NCBI GenBank assembly: GCA_964017045.1
Contig: OZ024806.1
Location: forward strand, 24,911,503-24,975,502
Direction: 5' to 3'
Length of the DNA: 64,000 nt
From: Omphiscola glabra
Lineage: Eukaryota; Mollusca; Gastropoda; Lymnaeidae
In this document: positions 1 through 11,452 of the stretch, in pieces
Layout: each line of letters opens with the position of its first letter
Position numbering within the stretch: the stretch's first letter is position 1
Translations under genes and position numbers: made by a program
Notes under the pieces: generated by a model
The model's input: only the letters and a program-made list of their open reading frames with translations
Databases searched by the model: none
Told to the model about the DNA's origin: nothing

Positions 1-690
1 ACAATGGTTAATACAGCGCCCCGAATTGGCGGTACAATGGTTAATACAGCGCCCCGAATTGGCGGTACAATGGTTAATGCAGCGCCCAGACAACATTGGT
101 ACAATGGTTAATACAGCGCCCAGACAACATTGGTACAATGGTTAATACAGCGCCCCGAATTGGCGGTACAATGGTTAATGCAGCGCCCAGACAACATTGG
201 TACAATGGTTAATACAGCGCCCCGAATTGGCGGTACAATGGTTAATGCAGCGCCCAGACAACATTGGTACAATGGTTAATACAGCGCCCCGAATTGGCGG
301 TACAATGGTTAATGCAGCGCCCAGACAACGGTGGTACAATGGTTAATACAGTGCCCCGAATACAGTGGTAAAATGGTGAATACAGCACCCCGAATATGTG
401 GTACAATGGTTAATACAGCACCCCGAATACAGTGGTACAATGGTTAATACAGCGCCCAGACAACGGTGGTACAATGGTGAATACAGCGCCCCGAATTCGG
501 CGGTACAATGGTTAATGCAGCGACCCGAATTCGGCGGGACAATTGTTAATGCAGCGCCCAGACAACGGTGGTACAATGGTTAATACAATGCCCCGAATAC
601 AGTGGTAAAATGTTTAATACAGCACCCCGAATATGTGGTACAATGGTTAATACAGCACCCCGAATATAGTAGTACAATAATTAAATCAGT
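1..690. repeat. 33-34 bp minisatellite, cut by window edge
   Basis: About 20 direct copies of a 33-34 bp unit that begins acaatggttaatacagcgcc. Two unit types alternate: one continues cgaattggcggt, the other cagacaacattggt. A third type with cgaatatgtggt appears toward the right end. The first base of the window is already inside the array, so its true left end is unseen. Short frames on both strands only reflect the repeat. Confidence 0.95.
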
Positions 691-782
691 GCCCCTAATA
701 TGTCAGTACAATGGTTAAACAGATTTTCTTGCATTGTGAAAATGTATTTGGTAAGATGTCATAATATCATTTTTAATAAGAC

Positions 783-966
783 TAATTTGTCATATTATAC
801 ATTATATGGAGCTAGTTTGTCATGTTATACACAAATTGAAGCTAATTTGTCATATAATACACCATCTGAAACTAATTTGTCATGTTATACACCATCTGAA
901 GAGACTTTGTCATGTTATACACCATCTGAAGAGATTTTGTCATGTTATACACCATCTGAAGGGACT
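783..966. repeat. 30-bp minisatellite, about 6 copies
   Basis: Six direct copies of a 30-bp unit containing ttgtcatgttatacaccatc. Left copies are diverged and right copies are nearly identical. Because 30 is divisible by three, two forward frames stay open through the array and give a 10-residue periodic peptide. That peptide has no other sign of being a gene. Confidence 0.9.
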
Positions 967-1291
967 TTCTCCGTGTTGTGTTCGGACGTCAAATGTAGGG
1001 CAAATGTGTCCATTCTTGCTGTGTAGTATTCGATGTGTTTTTGTAATCCAAATGAAATGTATTTTGAAATAAGAAATGTAATTTACAAAAAAGTAAACCG
1101 ATAAGAAACATATTTCTGCCCTAAATTTACTGTTTATCACAGTAAATATACGTGGAGTAAGCTCCACACAGGGGCAGCTATGGACATCTATGGACAGCTA
1201 TGGACAGCTATTCTTTCAATAGTTATCGGTAGTTATAAAAGGATAATGCATTGGGCTGGGAAAATTGTATGCAGGGTTTCTTTCAGCCATC

Positions 1292-1335
1292 TCTCCCGGG
1301 GGGGGGGGGTGCACTGCCCCCCCCCCCCCCGGAGA
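1292..1335. repeat. G12/C14 homopolymer hairpin
   Basis: A run of 12 G (1298-1309) and a run of 14 C (1317-1330) are separated by tgcactg. Outer bases tctcc and ggaga extend the pairing, so the two arms form an almost perfect inverted repeat. Homopolymer lengths are prone to sequencing and assembly error. Confidence 0.8.
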
Positions 1336-1339
1336 AAGC

Positions 1340-3430
1340 AAAGTGCCCCCTCGGAGCAAAATGTATTTAATGATTAAATATAATTGTCATTTTTAAACAG
1401 GTTTAACAAGAATAGTGTCTGCTGCCTTTAACCGATTACGATTAGTGGAATCTATGAAATATCGCTACGTTCGATATATTTGATGACCTGTTTATTATAT
1501 AAAGCTTATCTTGTTAAAGACTTACAGTATTCGATTATAAATATCGTTGTGGCTGCTCCTAGTAATAAGGGTTACTTTTTTGTTGTTAGCACTTATTATT
1601 ATTTTTCATTCACGTTGTTTTTTTTGTTGTTTTTTTTTTTGCAACGTCACAAATTTAAAGACTTAAATAACACTGCAGTCAACTACCTTTAAATTTAAAT
1701 CAATATGAAGGTCTACAATTCTATTAACAGCTTTTGCCACGTGTTTAACATACACAAGCTATTTATAAATTATATCTCATTACAAAAGCATTACGCTTAA
1801 AGCAGGGATATGTGTTATAAGTTAATTATACGTGTAGGATGGCATTAGGCGTTACAAAATAGTTTTATTAGCATAATTATTAACGTACTCGTTTCAATGA
1901 ACGTTCAGGTATATAACATTGAAGGTCTAAACAAATTGAGACATATCTTTTTTTAATTACATTAATATGTAACGGGCGCATACAAATAGTGCGCCTTTCA
2001 TCAATTAGTTTATCAAAAGGGTTTGTGTTTTCTTCAACGTGCAACTTTTGTAACAAAGTTTCCTGAATAACAGAGGGTATATTTATTAAAGTCCAAACTG
2101 CTTTTGTCTTTTTAATATCAGAAAATAAACAAACTGTTCCATCAATTTGCAAGGACTTTTTAATTTAATTTTTTTTTTTCCTTAATGAGAATGTAAAAAA
2201 AAAAAAAAAAAAAGATTTTTTGTTTTGTTTTATGAACTAGCATTTGGTTTTTCCTGCCAATTCCATTTTTGTTGGTACTTAGTTGTTTGAAAAAATGCGT
2301 ACTCCTAATGTGTCAGTTTAAAGTAAATTCTGTTGATTCAGGAACGAAAGGTTTTAAAGTATATCTAAGTGGCCATTTGTTTTTTTACCCTGAACAACTT
2401 TATAGTAGTTTGAAATTAAAAATAAAAATTTCATGCAACGGAATATTGGGAAATGTGTACATTATTTCGTAAACAACTCATGTCTTCTTTACATAATAAT
2501 GGCCTTCATATACGATTTATAAGAATGACCAGTTTTGAAAACCCATTAAAATGTATAGACGTTTCTATTAATAGCTTTTTTGTTGTTGGTTTTAACTCTG
2601 GTAAAACTTGGAAATATTAAGCAAAGGTTATTATTTCACGTAAGTTGATTATTGTAAGTATTTGTCTTTCGTTTGCGTTCAACATATAAACTGATGTTAG
2701 CAGTGCTTTTTTTGTGATGGAAAACTGTTTTAAAAAAAATTCATTTATTAACTATATAGTTAAGCCGCAAAATGATTCAAATAAAAAAAATTAAGCCACA
2801 TTGCCATTTAGTAATAAAATAAATTGTATTACACAAGCAGGTCAAGCAGAGCCATCGCTCGACTTTTCGAGACCCCTTTAAGCCACCTTTTGGTTTTGTT
2901 CTCCCCCACCTTGCATTGAAATAAGATAAGTAAGAAAATATCACATCTTTAAGCCCCTATCGTATCCAAGGACCCGATGCAGTCTTAGGGGTTGCTGGGC
3001 CCACACGATGTTTCTAAGGTTAAATGTCACCTACATTTTTCAAAACTAGCATCTCTTCGATTGCTCTCCAAATGTAGAATGTTGCAACACTAAATTTAAG
3101 TATTAGCTAATTTGCATTCTCGTATTTTGAATTTATCAAAACTTTTCTGAGGTCTAGTATAAAGATTTAATAGGCGATATTAAGCTAAGGAAAAGGCAAA
3201 CCCTCAAGGGCACCACAACTGGAATGAATTTAGTTCATGTCCCGCTGATGCGGCGCCAAAGATGTCTTTGATCATTATGATTTCTAAATTGGACGTTTCC
3301 CACAACAAAGTCTGAAATGTCACCTCAAATGTGTCTGAAAAAAAAACATTGAATTCAACTAGACTCTAAAATACATCTCTTGATTTTGAAATAATTTTTA
3401 AAAATGCTTGGGGAGAAGGCTCCTCAGACC
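1340..3430. other. AT-rich single-copy stretch, nothing recognised
   Basis: Apart from a 19-base A run (about 2195-2213) and one unassigned minus-strand frame listed separately, I see no recognisable gene, RNA or repeat here. The right part (2850-3430) has higher GC, and phrases such as aagcccctatcg could belong to an old transposon, but I cannot assign it. Confidence 0.5.
1868..2160 (-). other. Unrecognised open frame of about 90 codons
   Basis: A minus-strand frame stays open for about 90 codons with balanced amino-acid usage and no low-complexity or tandem-repeat character, unlike nearly every other open frame in the window. It includes the segment NPFDKLIDERRTIC and ends at a stop near 1868. 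No ATG lies at its left boundary, so at most it would be an exon or a remnant of a mobile-element gene. I do not recognise the family and see no clear splice sites that would define it. A chance frame in AT-rich DNA is the main alternative. Confidence 0.2.
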
Positions 3431-3439
3431 CCTCCACAG

Positions 3440-4110
3440 CTCAAGAGTCTTCTTACTTTATTTCGTATGCCTTTTACCCCGTCTTGGGAATAGGCCGTCT
3501 ATAAGAAATTTCCATTCATCTCTGCCCTGTGCGTTCCTTTCCAGTTGCTTCCATTGTGTATTCCACGCGTTAAGTGTCTGCCTCTAGCTTACGACTCCAT
3601 TTATTTTTAGGGCTTCCTTTCTTTCTTTTCCCCTGTGGATTTCATGTTAGGGATTGTCTGGTGATGTTATCTAGGGGTTTTAGGAGAGATTGCCCTATCC
3701 ACATCCATCTTTTCTTTATGATTTTTGATCAGCGATAGGCTTTTGGTATATCCTATCTAATTAGTCTTTGTCGGTGATGGTATCCATTTGATGTTCAGGA
3801 TCTGTCTAAGGCAAGTGTTTATGAAGGTCGGTACTTTCTGCGTTATGCTCGCTGCTGTTTCGAATCCATATAGTATGCCTGTTTTTACATTTGTGTTGAA
3901 AATTCTGACTTTGGTTTGAAAAATCAGTTCCTTTTACTCCCATATTTTCTTTAATAGCACAAATGCTGACCTAGTCTTTCCAATTCTAGCCCTTACTTTC
4001 GCTTTGGCTCCCCCATTTAAGTCAATGGTGCTGCCTAAGTACTTCACGACCTCCACTTCTTCCAGTGCTTAGGAGATATGCTCTTGATTAGCTGAGTTTA
4101 CCTTTATGAT
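3440..4110 (-). pseudogene. LINE (RTE/jockey-type) C-terminal fragment
   Basis: Translated on the minus strand in shifting frames, this matches the region downstream of the reverse transcriptase catalytic core in endonuclease-type non-LTR retrotransposons. Visible motifs are VKYLGSTIDLNGG (around 4015-4050), RARIGKTRSAFVLLKK, RIFNTNVKTGILYGFE (about 3860-3910) and TFINTCLRQIL. These correspond to the conserved 'YLGS', 'AF..L' and 'LLYG.E' blocks of that family. Several in-frame stops occur (for example after the HIS segment near 4070), so it is dead. The catalytic YxDD domain and endonuclease are absent, consistent with 5' truncation. The element reads right to left and its 3' part ends near 3440. 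Confidence 0.75.
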
Positions 4111-4224
4111 CTTTGACTTTATTTTATTTCTTAAAATAAAAGAAAGATTCACCGGCGCCCTCGGTGTCTACCTTAGACCCCGAAGATAATAATCGATAAT
4201 TTTCGTGACGAGTGATACCCTGCC

Positions 4225-4375
4225 TAGAGGCGTAGCTACTATTAGTGCCACCATGTGGGCAAAATATATTTGCCGCTCTCCCTTTCACGATACAACGTGT
4301 GCAATTGTCCGAAAATGCCGCACATTGGCGCATCCTGGATGTATGTTCCATTTACCACCCCTTAGCTACGCTTGT
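4225..4375. mobile_element. Possible relic of a GGCGTAG-ended DNA transposon
   Basis: The left end has gaggcgtagctac and the right end has cttagctacgctt, an imperfect inverted pair. It resembles the CAGTGGCGTAG terminus of the better preserved element at 12355-12559. No target duplication was found, and the call rests on the terminal motifs alone. Confidence 0.3.
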
Positions 4376-4439
4376 GGCCACAGCTCGCTGGCAACTGGTA
4401 CTGCCCCTCCCTCTAAAATCGGAAATGCCCCTGGGGGAT

Positions 4440-4770
4440 AATGTCTGAAAGAAAACTGATTGTAAGGGAAAAGAAACGTTTACTAAATTACGTTTCATAA
4501 TCACATTGAAATGTGTCCCCCCCTTATACAGCAAACGTTCTGGGTTCTTTTGTTCATGTTGTCTCAAAAAGACGAGGGTGTTAACCCGCATGAGGTAACT
4601 CTGGCAAAGCTGCCAAACCAACAAGTTTGTATCATTCTTTTATGGAGAAGCAGATGTTTCTCAGACAGCTTTCAAGAGGCTCTTACGAGACGCAGTTCTT
4701 TTAAAAAATGATAAAATACTACCACAGCGGAACTCGTACGTGCATCTCGTGGCTTCAGTCAATATTTCTT
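4440..4770. other. No recognisable feature
   Basis: Mixed-composition sequence with short chance frames on both strands. No repeat, transposon end or coding signature was seen. Confidence 0.5.
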
Positions 4771-4771
4771 A

Positions 4772-5035
4772 ATATGCCCCACACAGCGACGTATTCCTTA
4801 GTCTGTCCCACATAACGACGTAACCTTTAGTATACCCCACATAACGACGTATTATTTAGTATACCCCACATAACGACGTTCTTCTACAGCTATCTTGCCC
4901 AATTTAATCTTCTGCCGATATCTTGCCTACTCTTCTACAGCTATCTTGTCTTATCTTCTTTAGCTATCTTGTCCAATTTTCATAATTAGCTCATCTTTTA
5001 CCAGCTGTTCTCAGCCAATCTTCTACATGTTATGT
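4772..5035. repeat. Two short degenerate tandem repeats
   Basis: From 4772 to about 4882 there are four copies of a 29-bp unit with ccccacataacgacgt. From 4883 to about 5035 there are four to five degenerate copies of a roughly 24-bp unit around cttctacagctatcttgtcc. The two abut without a gap. Confidence 0.8.
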
Positions 5036-5106
5036 TGGTAGTACATACATTTCTAAAGACTTCTTAATAAGATGGAAAAGTATAAATAATAAACACATTT
5101 ATTCAA

Positions 5107-5407
5107 TGTGTATTGTTGTGCAGTGTGAGTTTATTATTGTACAGTACGAGTGTATTATTGTACAGTGTGATTGTATTATTGTAAAGTGTGAGTGCATTAT
5201 TGTACAGTTAGAGTGCATTATTGTACAGTGTACGTGTATTATTGTACAATGTGAGTACATTATTGTACAGTATGAGTGCATTATTGTACAGTGTGAGTGC
5301 ATTATTGTACAGTGTGAGTGCATTATTGTACAGTGTGAGTGCATTATTGTACAGTGTGAGTGCATTATTGTACAGTGTGAGTGTATTATTGTACAGTGTG
5401 AGTACAG
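5107..5407. repeat. 21-bp minisatellite, about 14 copies
   Basis: Direct copies of a 21-bp unit built on gagtgcattattgtacagtg. Two forward and two reverse frames run through the whole array because 21 is divisible by three and the unit lacks stops in those frames. The overlapping frames of 66-131 codons are therefore repeat artefacts. Confidence 0.95.
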
Positions 5408-5651
5408 CAAGGGACAGCTGATTCATGTCAATAACCGACGAGGGCTGGATTGTTATATTCTGCGGAAGCCGTCGCATAAAAAAAAAACGAACGGTGTTTA
5501 GAATGAATTCCTAGGTCATTTCATCTTTGCAGGCGTAATTCTGCTTTTTACCGCATTGTTAGTATAGGGCTCACTTAAATCACACCTGCAGCCCGCTGCA
5601 AGAACTAAACTTTATATATTAGGGTATCATGTTTTGAGGCCGTATCAACCG

Positions 5652-6732
5652 TGTCCAGTCCCTGCATGTCCAGGTGCTCTGTCTAGCCACTGCATGTCCA
5701 GGTGCTCTGTCTAGCCACTGCGTGTCCAGGTGCTCTGTCTAGCCACTGCGTGTTCAGGTGCTCTGTCTAGCCACTGTATGTCCAGGTGCTCTGTCTAGCC
5801 ACTGCATGTCCAGGTGCTCTGTCTAGCCACTGCATGTCCAGGTGCTCTGTCTAGCCACTGCATGTCCAGGTGCTCTGTCTAGCCACTGCATGTCCAGGTG
5901 CTCTGCCTAGCCACTGCATGTCCAGGTGCTCTGTCTAGCCACTGCATGTCCAGGTGCTCTGTCTAGCCACTGCATGTCCAGGTGCTCTGTCTAGCCACTG
6001 CATGTCCAGGTGCTCTGTCTAGCCACTGCGTGTCCAGGTGCTCTGTCTAGCCACTGCGTGTCCAGGTGCTCTGTCTAGCCACTGCATGTCCAGGTGCTCT
6101 GCCTAGCCACTGCATGTCCAGGTGCTCTGTCTAGCCACTGCATGTCCAGGTGCTCTGTCCAGCCACTGCATGTCCAGGTGCTCTGTCTAGCCACTGCGTG
6201 TTCAGGTGCTCTGTCTAGCCACTGCATGTTCAGGTGCTCTGTCTAGCCACTGCATGTTCAGATCCTCTGTCTAGTCCCTGCATGTTCAGGTGCTCTGTCT
6301 AGCCACTGCGTGTTCAGGTGTTCTGTCTAGCCACTGCATGTCCAGGTGCTCTGTCTAGTCCCTGCATGTTGAAGTGCTCTGTCTAGTCCCTGCGTGTTAA
6401 TGTGCTCTGTCTAGCCACTGCATGTTCAGGTGTTCTATCTAGTCACTGCATGTTCAGGTGTTCTATCTAGTCACTGCATGTTCAGGTGCTCTATCTAGTC
6501 TCTGTATGTCCAGGTGCTCTATCTAGTCACTGCATGTTCAGGTGCTCTATCTAGCCACTGCATGTCCAGGTGCTCTGTCAAGTTCCTGCATGTTGAAGTG
6601 CTCTGTCTAGTCCCTGCATGTTCAGGTGTTCTATCTAGTCACTGCATGTTCAGGTGTTCTATCTAGTCACTGCATGTTCAGGTGCTCTATCTAGTCTCTG
6701 TATGTTCAGGTGTTCTATCTAGTCACTGCATT
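5652..6732. repeat. 28-bp minisatellite, about 39 copies
   Basis: Direct copies of a 28-bp unit containing ctctgtctagccactgcatg followed by tccaggtg. Copies from about 5680 to 6200 are almost identical. Beyond about 6220 they diverge (ttcaggtg, ctatctagtcactg, occasional gaagtg), consistent with homogenisation of the left part and decay of the right edge. Most units carry CAGGTG, an E-box-like hexamer. Confidence 0.95.
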
Positions 6733-7714
6733 TACATGTGTATCTAGAATTCACCCATATTGTACGACAGGATCGGCCTTGATTTCCGGTACATGTAGGC
6801 AAATGTCATGATTTGCGCGTTTTGTACGATAATACATTTGAAAGACAGGGACAGTTTGGATAACCGAATAATTGGATCAATTGTGTTCGGAAAATCGACG
6901 CCCTATTATTCTGATAGTTTGAAAGGAAAAAAAGTTGGGTGGCTGGCAATTTCTGATGTGCGCCCGTGGTGAACTAAGCCAATGTTGGCCATAAAACAAG
7001 AATATATTCAAATTAAACTGAATGAGATTCAGTGCTGAATTTAATGCACAGGACGCAACTTATTGTTGGTAAACAATGAAAACAGAACCAATAACACTGT
7101 TGTTCTGCTGTGTGTATATCTGCGTGTAAATCTTCTCAAAACATGGAATACGGAAACAGCAAATTAAGAAAATATCTGACTGCTGTCCGATGAGACCGAC
7201 CTTCTGTACTCGCCCACTACTAATTTGTGGATGTTAATGCTAAATATGGTATTCTCACCCAGTACTAAGATATAATACTGCACACCCATGTACCAGAAAA
7301 ACAACTTAATTCAAATCCAATTGTGATTGAGGCCTACAAAAGTATTATGGAACCGCTGATCCATGCCAGTGTTTAAGGTCGCATGCAGTCTTCACAGAAC
7401 CGCTGGTATTTTGAATTATTGAGAGCCTCGTTCAACTAATAGAGGACCACTGATCCATGGTAATGTTGAAAGACATATTGCTACTTGAGAACTACTGATC
7501 TATTAAATTGCGTAAACGTTACATAAAACAACGTTAGATCCACTGACGTAGCGTTATCAACTTTTCCTTTTTTTAAATCCAATTAGAAAAGTTCGATTTT
7601 GTGGGACGTTGATCTGTAACCTTGTTGGCCATAGCCATGGGCGTTTACTAATAATTGATGAGAACATCATTTCTCGATATTTCCTCGACTGAATCAGTCC
7701 AGGTTGTACAAGAG
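6733..7714. other. Single-copy stretch, nothing recognised
   Basis: AT-rich sequence without recognisable gene or repeat. A single 65-codon minus frame at 7557-7754 looks like chance. Confidence 0.5.
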
Positions 7715-7927
7715 CATCAGGACCTGCTGGTGATTGGTGTCTGTATGCATACAATCACAGCTGGTTATTGGTGGCTGTAAGTATACAATCACAGCAGGCA
7801 ATTAGAGGCTGTAAGCATACAATCACAGCTGGCAATTGGTGTCTGTAAGCATACAATCACAGCTGGTCTCTAAACAGTGTATAATCACAGCTGGGGAAAT
7901 TCAATGCAAGCTATTGGTGTCTCTAGA
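7715..7927. repeat. About 36-bp degenerate minisatellite, left part
   Basis: Degenerate direct copies of a 34-38 bp unit around gtaagcatacaatcacagct and attggtgtct. The array is interrupted by the hAT element at 7936-8297 and resumes on the other side. Confidence 0.85.
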
Positions 7928-8305
7928 GTCTAGACCAGGGGTGGGAAAACTACGGCCCGCGGGCCGCATGCGGCCCGGCAACTGATATTATGTGGCCCTC
8001 GAAAGCATTTAGAAATTTTTAAAAATTACTATGTTTTTAAGTTATTTTGTTGAATATTACAGAATTTCATGCACCGTTATGATTTGTAAAACATTTTTGA
8101 TCAAATCTTTTTCTAATTTTCTATTTTTTTAAACAGTCCTTGACCTTTGTCATGTAATGCTAAAATGCGAAACTACCGATTTTAATATAGGGAAATGTTT
8201 ATCGATATTTAAAAATTGGACATAATATACATGCTGCCCCCCAATAGCTTTACCTTTGTCAATGTGGCCCTCCGCACAAAAAGTTTGCCCACCTCTGGTC
8301 TAGAC
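7928..8305. mobile_element. Non-autonomous hAT element (362 bp) with TSD
   Basis: The element 7936-8297 begins CAGGGGTGGGAAAACTACGG and ends TTTGCCCACCTCTG, an inverted pair typical of hAT transposons. It is bordered by a perfect 8-bp duplication, gtctagac, at 7928-7935 and 8298-8305. The interior is AT-rich with no transposase frame, so it would depend on a transposase supplied in trans. Subterminal GGCCCGCGGGCC forms a palindrome. It interrupts the surrounding minisatellite, so it inserted after the array had expanded. Confidence 0.9.
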
Positions 8306-8690
8306 GGTGTACAGTCTCAGCTGTGGAATGATGTTTGTAAGCATACAAAAAATTGCTGGTGATTGGTGTCTCTAGACTGTGTACAATCACAGCTGGGGAT
8401 TCGTGTGCCCAGATGTTATACAATCACAACTGATGCTTGGGGTCTTTAACTTTCTTCAATCACAGCTAATGATTAGTGTCTCCAGACACTGTACAATCAC
8501 AGCTGACTATTATTGTCTATAAGCGTTGCACAATCCAACCAAGGCCTAACAAAGTATATGATTGGTGTCTCTAAACGATAAACAATCCAACCAAGGCCTA
8601 CCAAAGCTAATACATTATGTCTCTAAGCCTTGATCAATCCAACCAAGGCCTATCAAACCTCATGGTTGGTGTCCCAAAGCTTTGGAGAAT
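8306..8690. repeat. About 36-bp degenerate minisatellite, right part
   Basis: Continuation of the array left of the hAT insertion (tacaatcacagctg, ggtgtctctag). It grades rightward into three copies of a longer variant with caatccaaccaaggcctac. Confidence 0.8.
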
Positions 8691-8913
8691 AAAAGACTTG
8701 TAGTAAGCATTGTTTCTTCCTCTATGTGTCAATGTCAAGCAGTACCCCCACACCCCACCCCAAATCCCTTCCAGACTTATGATGCCAACTGCCACTTACA
8801 GAAGAAACGAATCGCTGTACGGACGGCCAGACACACATAAAAAAAAACCAGTAGAAGTTAATTGGTGTTGAAACGGGTGAGTATCGTTGGCCACTTAACA
8901 AAGTTAAGCATCC

Positions 8914-9091
8914 GTTTAACACTGGTCAGTCGGGTTAACACTGGTCAGGCATATTAACACTAGTTAGTCAGATTAACACTGATCAGTCAGTTTAACACTG
9001 GTCAGTCAGATTAACAATGGTCAGGCATGATAACACTAGTTAGTCAGATTAACAATGGTCAGGCATGTTAACACTGGTCAGACAGGTTAAC
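8914..9091. repeat. 19-bp minisatellite, about 9 copies
   Basis: Direct copies of a 19-bp unit, ttaacactggtcagtcaga with variants aggcatg and ctagttag. Confidence 0.9.
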
Positions 9092-9180
9092 TTGTACCCA
9101 CTCGAGAGTGAGGCTAACTTTTTTTTCTACAACAGTAGTGAATTGTTAAATTTTCAAAAGGAGATTAAGGTTAACCTGAT

Positions 9181-9396
9181 AAAACACTAGAGTTTTGCTA
9201 ATTTACCGATACAGAAGAGTTAGTTGAACGTGTTAAAACACTAGAGTCTTGCTAACTTACCGATACAGAAGAGGCAGTTGAATGTGTTAAAACACTAGAG
9301 CTTTGCTAACTTACCGATACAGAAGAGGCAGTTGAACGTGTTAAAACACTAGAGCTTCGCTAACTTACCGATACAAAAGAGGTAGTTGAACGTGTT
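9181..9396. repeat. 54-bp tandem repeat, four copies
   Basis: Four full copies of a 54-bp unit starting aaaacactagag and containing accgatacagaagag. The spacing between the first two starts is exactly 54 bp. Confidence 0.95.
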
Positions 9397-9639
9397 AAAG
9401 ATTACTTGTTACCGGTGAGTTAAAGTATCGATTATTTTTATGCCCCCCCCCCACACGCTGTAACCCTCCTCTCCTCCTTCACCCTCCCCCTCTTCCACTG
9501 GGTACTTCATACAAACTTTAACCTTTCTAAAAACAGCGACACCTTCTGGGCTGTTCACATTTAATTTCCTTAATCACTGAGAACTTTTCCCTCCCGTGAA
9601 GGGAGTTGTTAGGAATATGAAATATCTTGACGCTAAAGG

Positions 9640-10800
9640 TTTGTGGGTAATGAGTTGTGGGTAATGTGTTGTGGGTAATGTTTTGTGGGTAATGTGTTGT
9701 GGGTAATGTGTTGTGGGTAATGTGTTGTGGGTAATGTGTTGTGGGTAATAAGTTGTGGGTAATGTGTTGTGGGTAATAAGTTGTGGGTAATGAGTTGTGG
9801 GTAATAAGTTGTGGGTAATGTGTTGTGGGTAATAAGTTGTGGGTAATGTGTTGTGGGTAGTAAGTTGTGGGTAATGTGTTGTGGGTAATGTGTTGTGGGT
9901 AATGTGTTGTGGGTAATGTGTTGTGGGTAATAAGTTGTGGGTAATAAGTTGTGGGTAATGTGTTGTAGGTAATGAGTTGTGGGTAATGTGTTGTGGGTAA
10001 TGTGTTGTGGGTAATAAGTTGTGGGTAATGTGTTGTGGGTAATGTGTTGTGGGTAATAAGTTGTGGGTAATGTGTTGTGGGTAATGAGTTGTGGTAACGT
10101 GTTGTGGGTAATGTGTTGGGGGTAATGTGTTGTGGGTAATGTGTTGTGGGTAATAAGTTGTGGGTAATGTGTTGTGGGTAATAAGTTGTGGGTAATGTGT
10201 TGCTAGTAATGTGTTGTGGGTAATACGTTGTGGGTAATGTATTATGGGTAATTTGCTGTGGGTAATAGTTTGTGGGTAAAATGTTGTGGGTAATGTGTTG
10301 TGGTTAATGCGTTGTGTGTAATTGTTTGTGGGTAATAAGTTGTGGGTAATGTTTTGTGCATAATAAGCTGTGGGTAATGGCTTGTTGGTGTTAAGTTGTG
10401 GATAATGGATTGTTGGTAATGGGTTGGGGGTTATGTGTTGTGGGTAATAAATTGTGGGTAATGGGTTGTGGGTAATCGGTTGTGGGTAATGGGTCGTTGG
10501 TAATGGTTTGTGGATAACGTGTTGTGGTTAATGTTTCTTGGGTAACGTTTCGTGGGTAATGTGTCATGGGTTATGGGTATTGTGTTGGTGGCATTGAGTT
10601 GTTGGGTATAAGATGTGGATTCATTGGTTTGAGGTTACAAGTTGGGCTATGGGTTGTGTGTAAAATTGTTGTTGTTAGTAACGGTATTGTCGGTTATGGT
10701 TTATAATTTGTTGGCAGTGGGTTAATGACAGTGGGTTGTTGGTAATGGGTTTTTCTTAATGTCTTTTTTGTAACAGGTTGATAGTAATCTTTTGTTGTTT
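9640..10800. repeat. 14-bp G/T-rich minisatellite
   Basis: Direct copies of a 14-bp unit, gggtaatgtgttgt, alternating with gggtaataagttgt. Order is strong to about 10200 and then decays gradually to about 10800. The forward strand is nearly free of C, so the array has extreme strand asymmetry with a GGG run every 14 bases. It is not a telomere: the unit is not TTAGGG. Confidence 0.95.
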
Positions 10801-10849
10801 TGGTAATTGGTTATCGGCACGTGGCTGTTGATACTGGTATGTTTCTAAG

Positions 10850-11335
10850 GTTCTGGGGTAATATGTTGTGGGTAATATGTTGTGGGTAATATATGTGGGT
10901 AATATGTTGTGGGTAGTAGTTGTGGGTAATATGTTGTTGGCATATGTTGTAGGTAATATGTTGTGGGTAATAGTTGTGGGTAATATGTTGTGGGTAATAT
11001 GTTTTGGGTAATATGTTTTGGGTAATATGTTTTGGGTAATATGTTTTGGGTAATATGTTTTGGGTAATATGTTTTGGGTAATATGTTGTGGTTAATATGT
11101 TGTGGGTAATATGTGGTGTGTAATATGTTTTGGGTACTATCTTTTGGGTAATATGTTTTGGGTAATATGTTGTGGGTAATATGTTTTGGGTAATATGTTG
11201 TGGGTAATATGTTTTGGGTAATATGTTGTGGGTAATATGTTTTGGGTAATATGTTGTGGGTAATATGTTTTGGGTAATATGTTGTGGGTAATATGTTTGG
11301 GTAATATGTTGTGGGTAATACGTTGTTAGTAACAA
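10850..11335. repeat. 14-bp minisatellite, second subfamily
   Basis: About 34 copies of gggtaatatgttgt or gggtaatatgttttg, clearly a sister of the preceding 14-bp array and separated from it only by a decayed 50-bp stretch. On the minus strand it gives frames of up to 211 codons rich in THYYPQ/PKHITQ. These are repeat artefacts. Confidence 0.95.
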
Positions 11336-11412
11336 GTTGATTGTAATAGTTTTTGGATGGAAAATTTTTCCAAGCAATACTTTGGGTACTGAATGATGTG
11401 TTAGACACATAC

Positions 11413-11414
<2 letters not shown>

Positions 11415-11446
<32 letters not shown>
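11415..11446. repeat. (AC)n microsatellite
   Basis: About 15 uninterrupted AC dinucleotides. Confidence 0.95.

Positions 11447-11449
<3 letters not shown>

Positions 11450-11452
<3 letters not shown>

Noticed and set aside
5640..6732. E-box array as an enhancer
   Set aside because: CAGGTG is simply part of the 28-bp unit; nothing independent supports regulatory function.
9640..11335. Telomere-like GGGTAA repeats
   Set aside because: The unit is a 14-mer containing GGGTAATGTG, not TTAGGG or a close variant, and the array is internal.
10811..11446. 211-codon minus frame rich in THYYPQ
   Set aside because: Produced by the 14-bp array (three units give 14 codons); low-complexity peptide without unique sequence.
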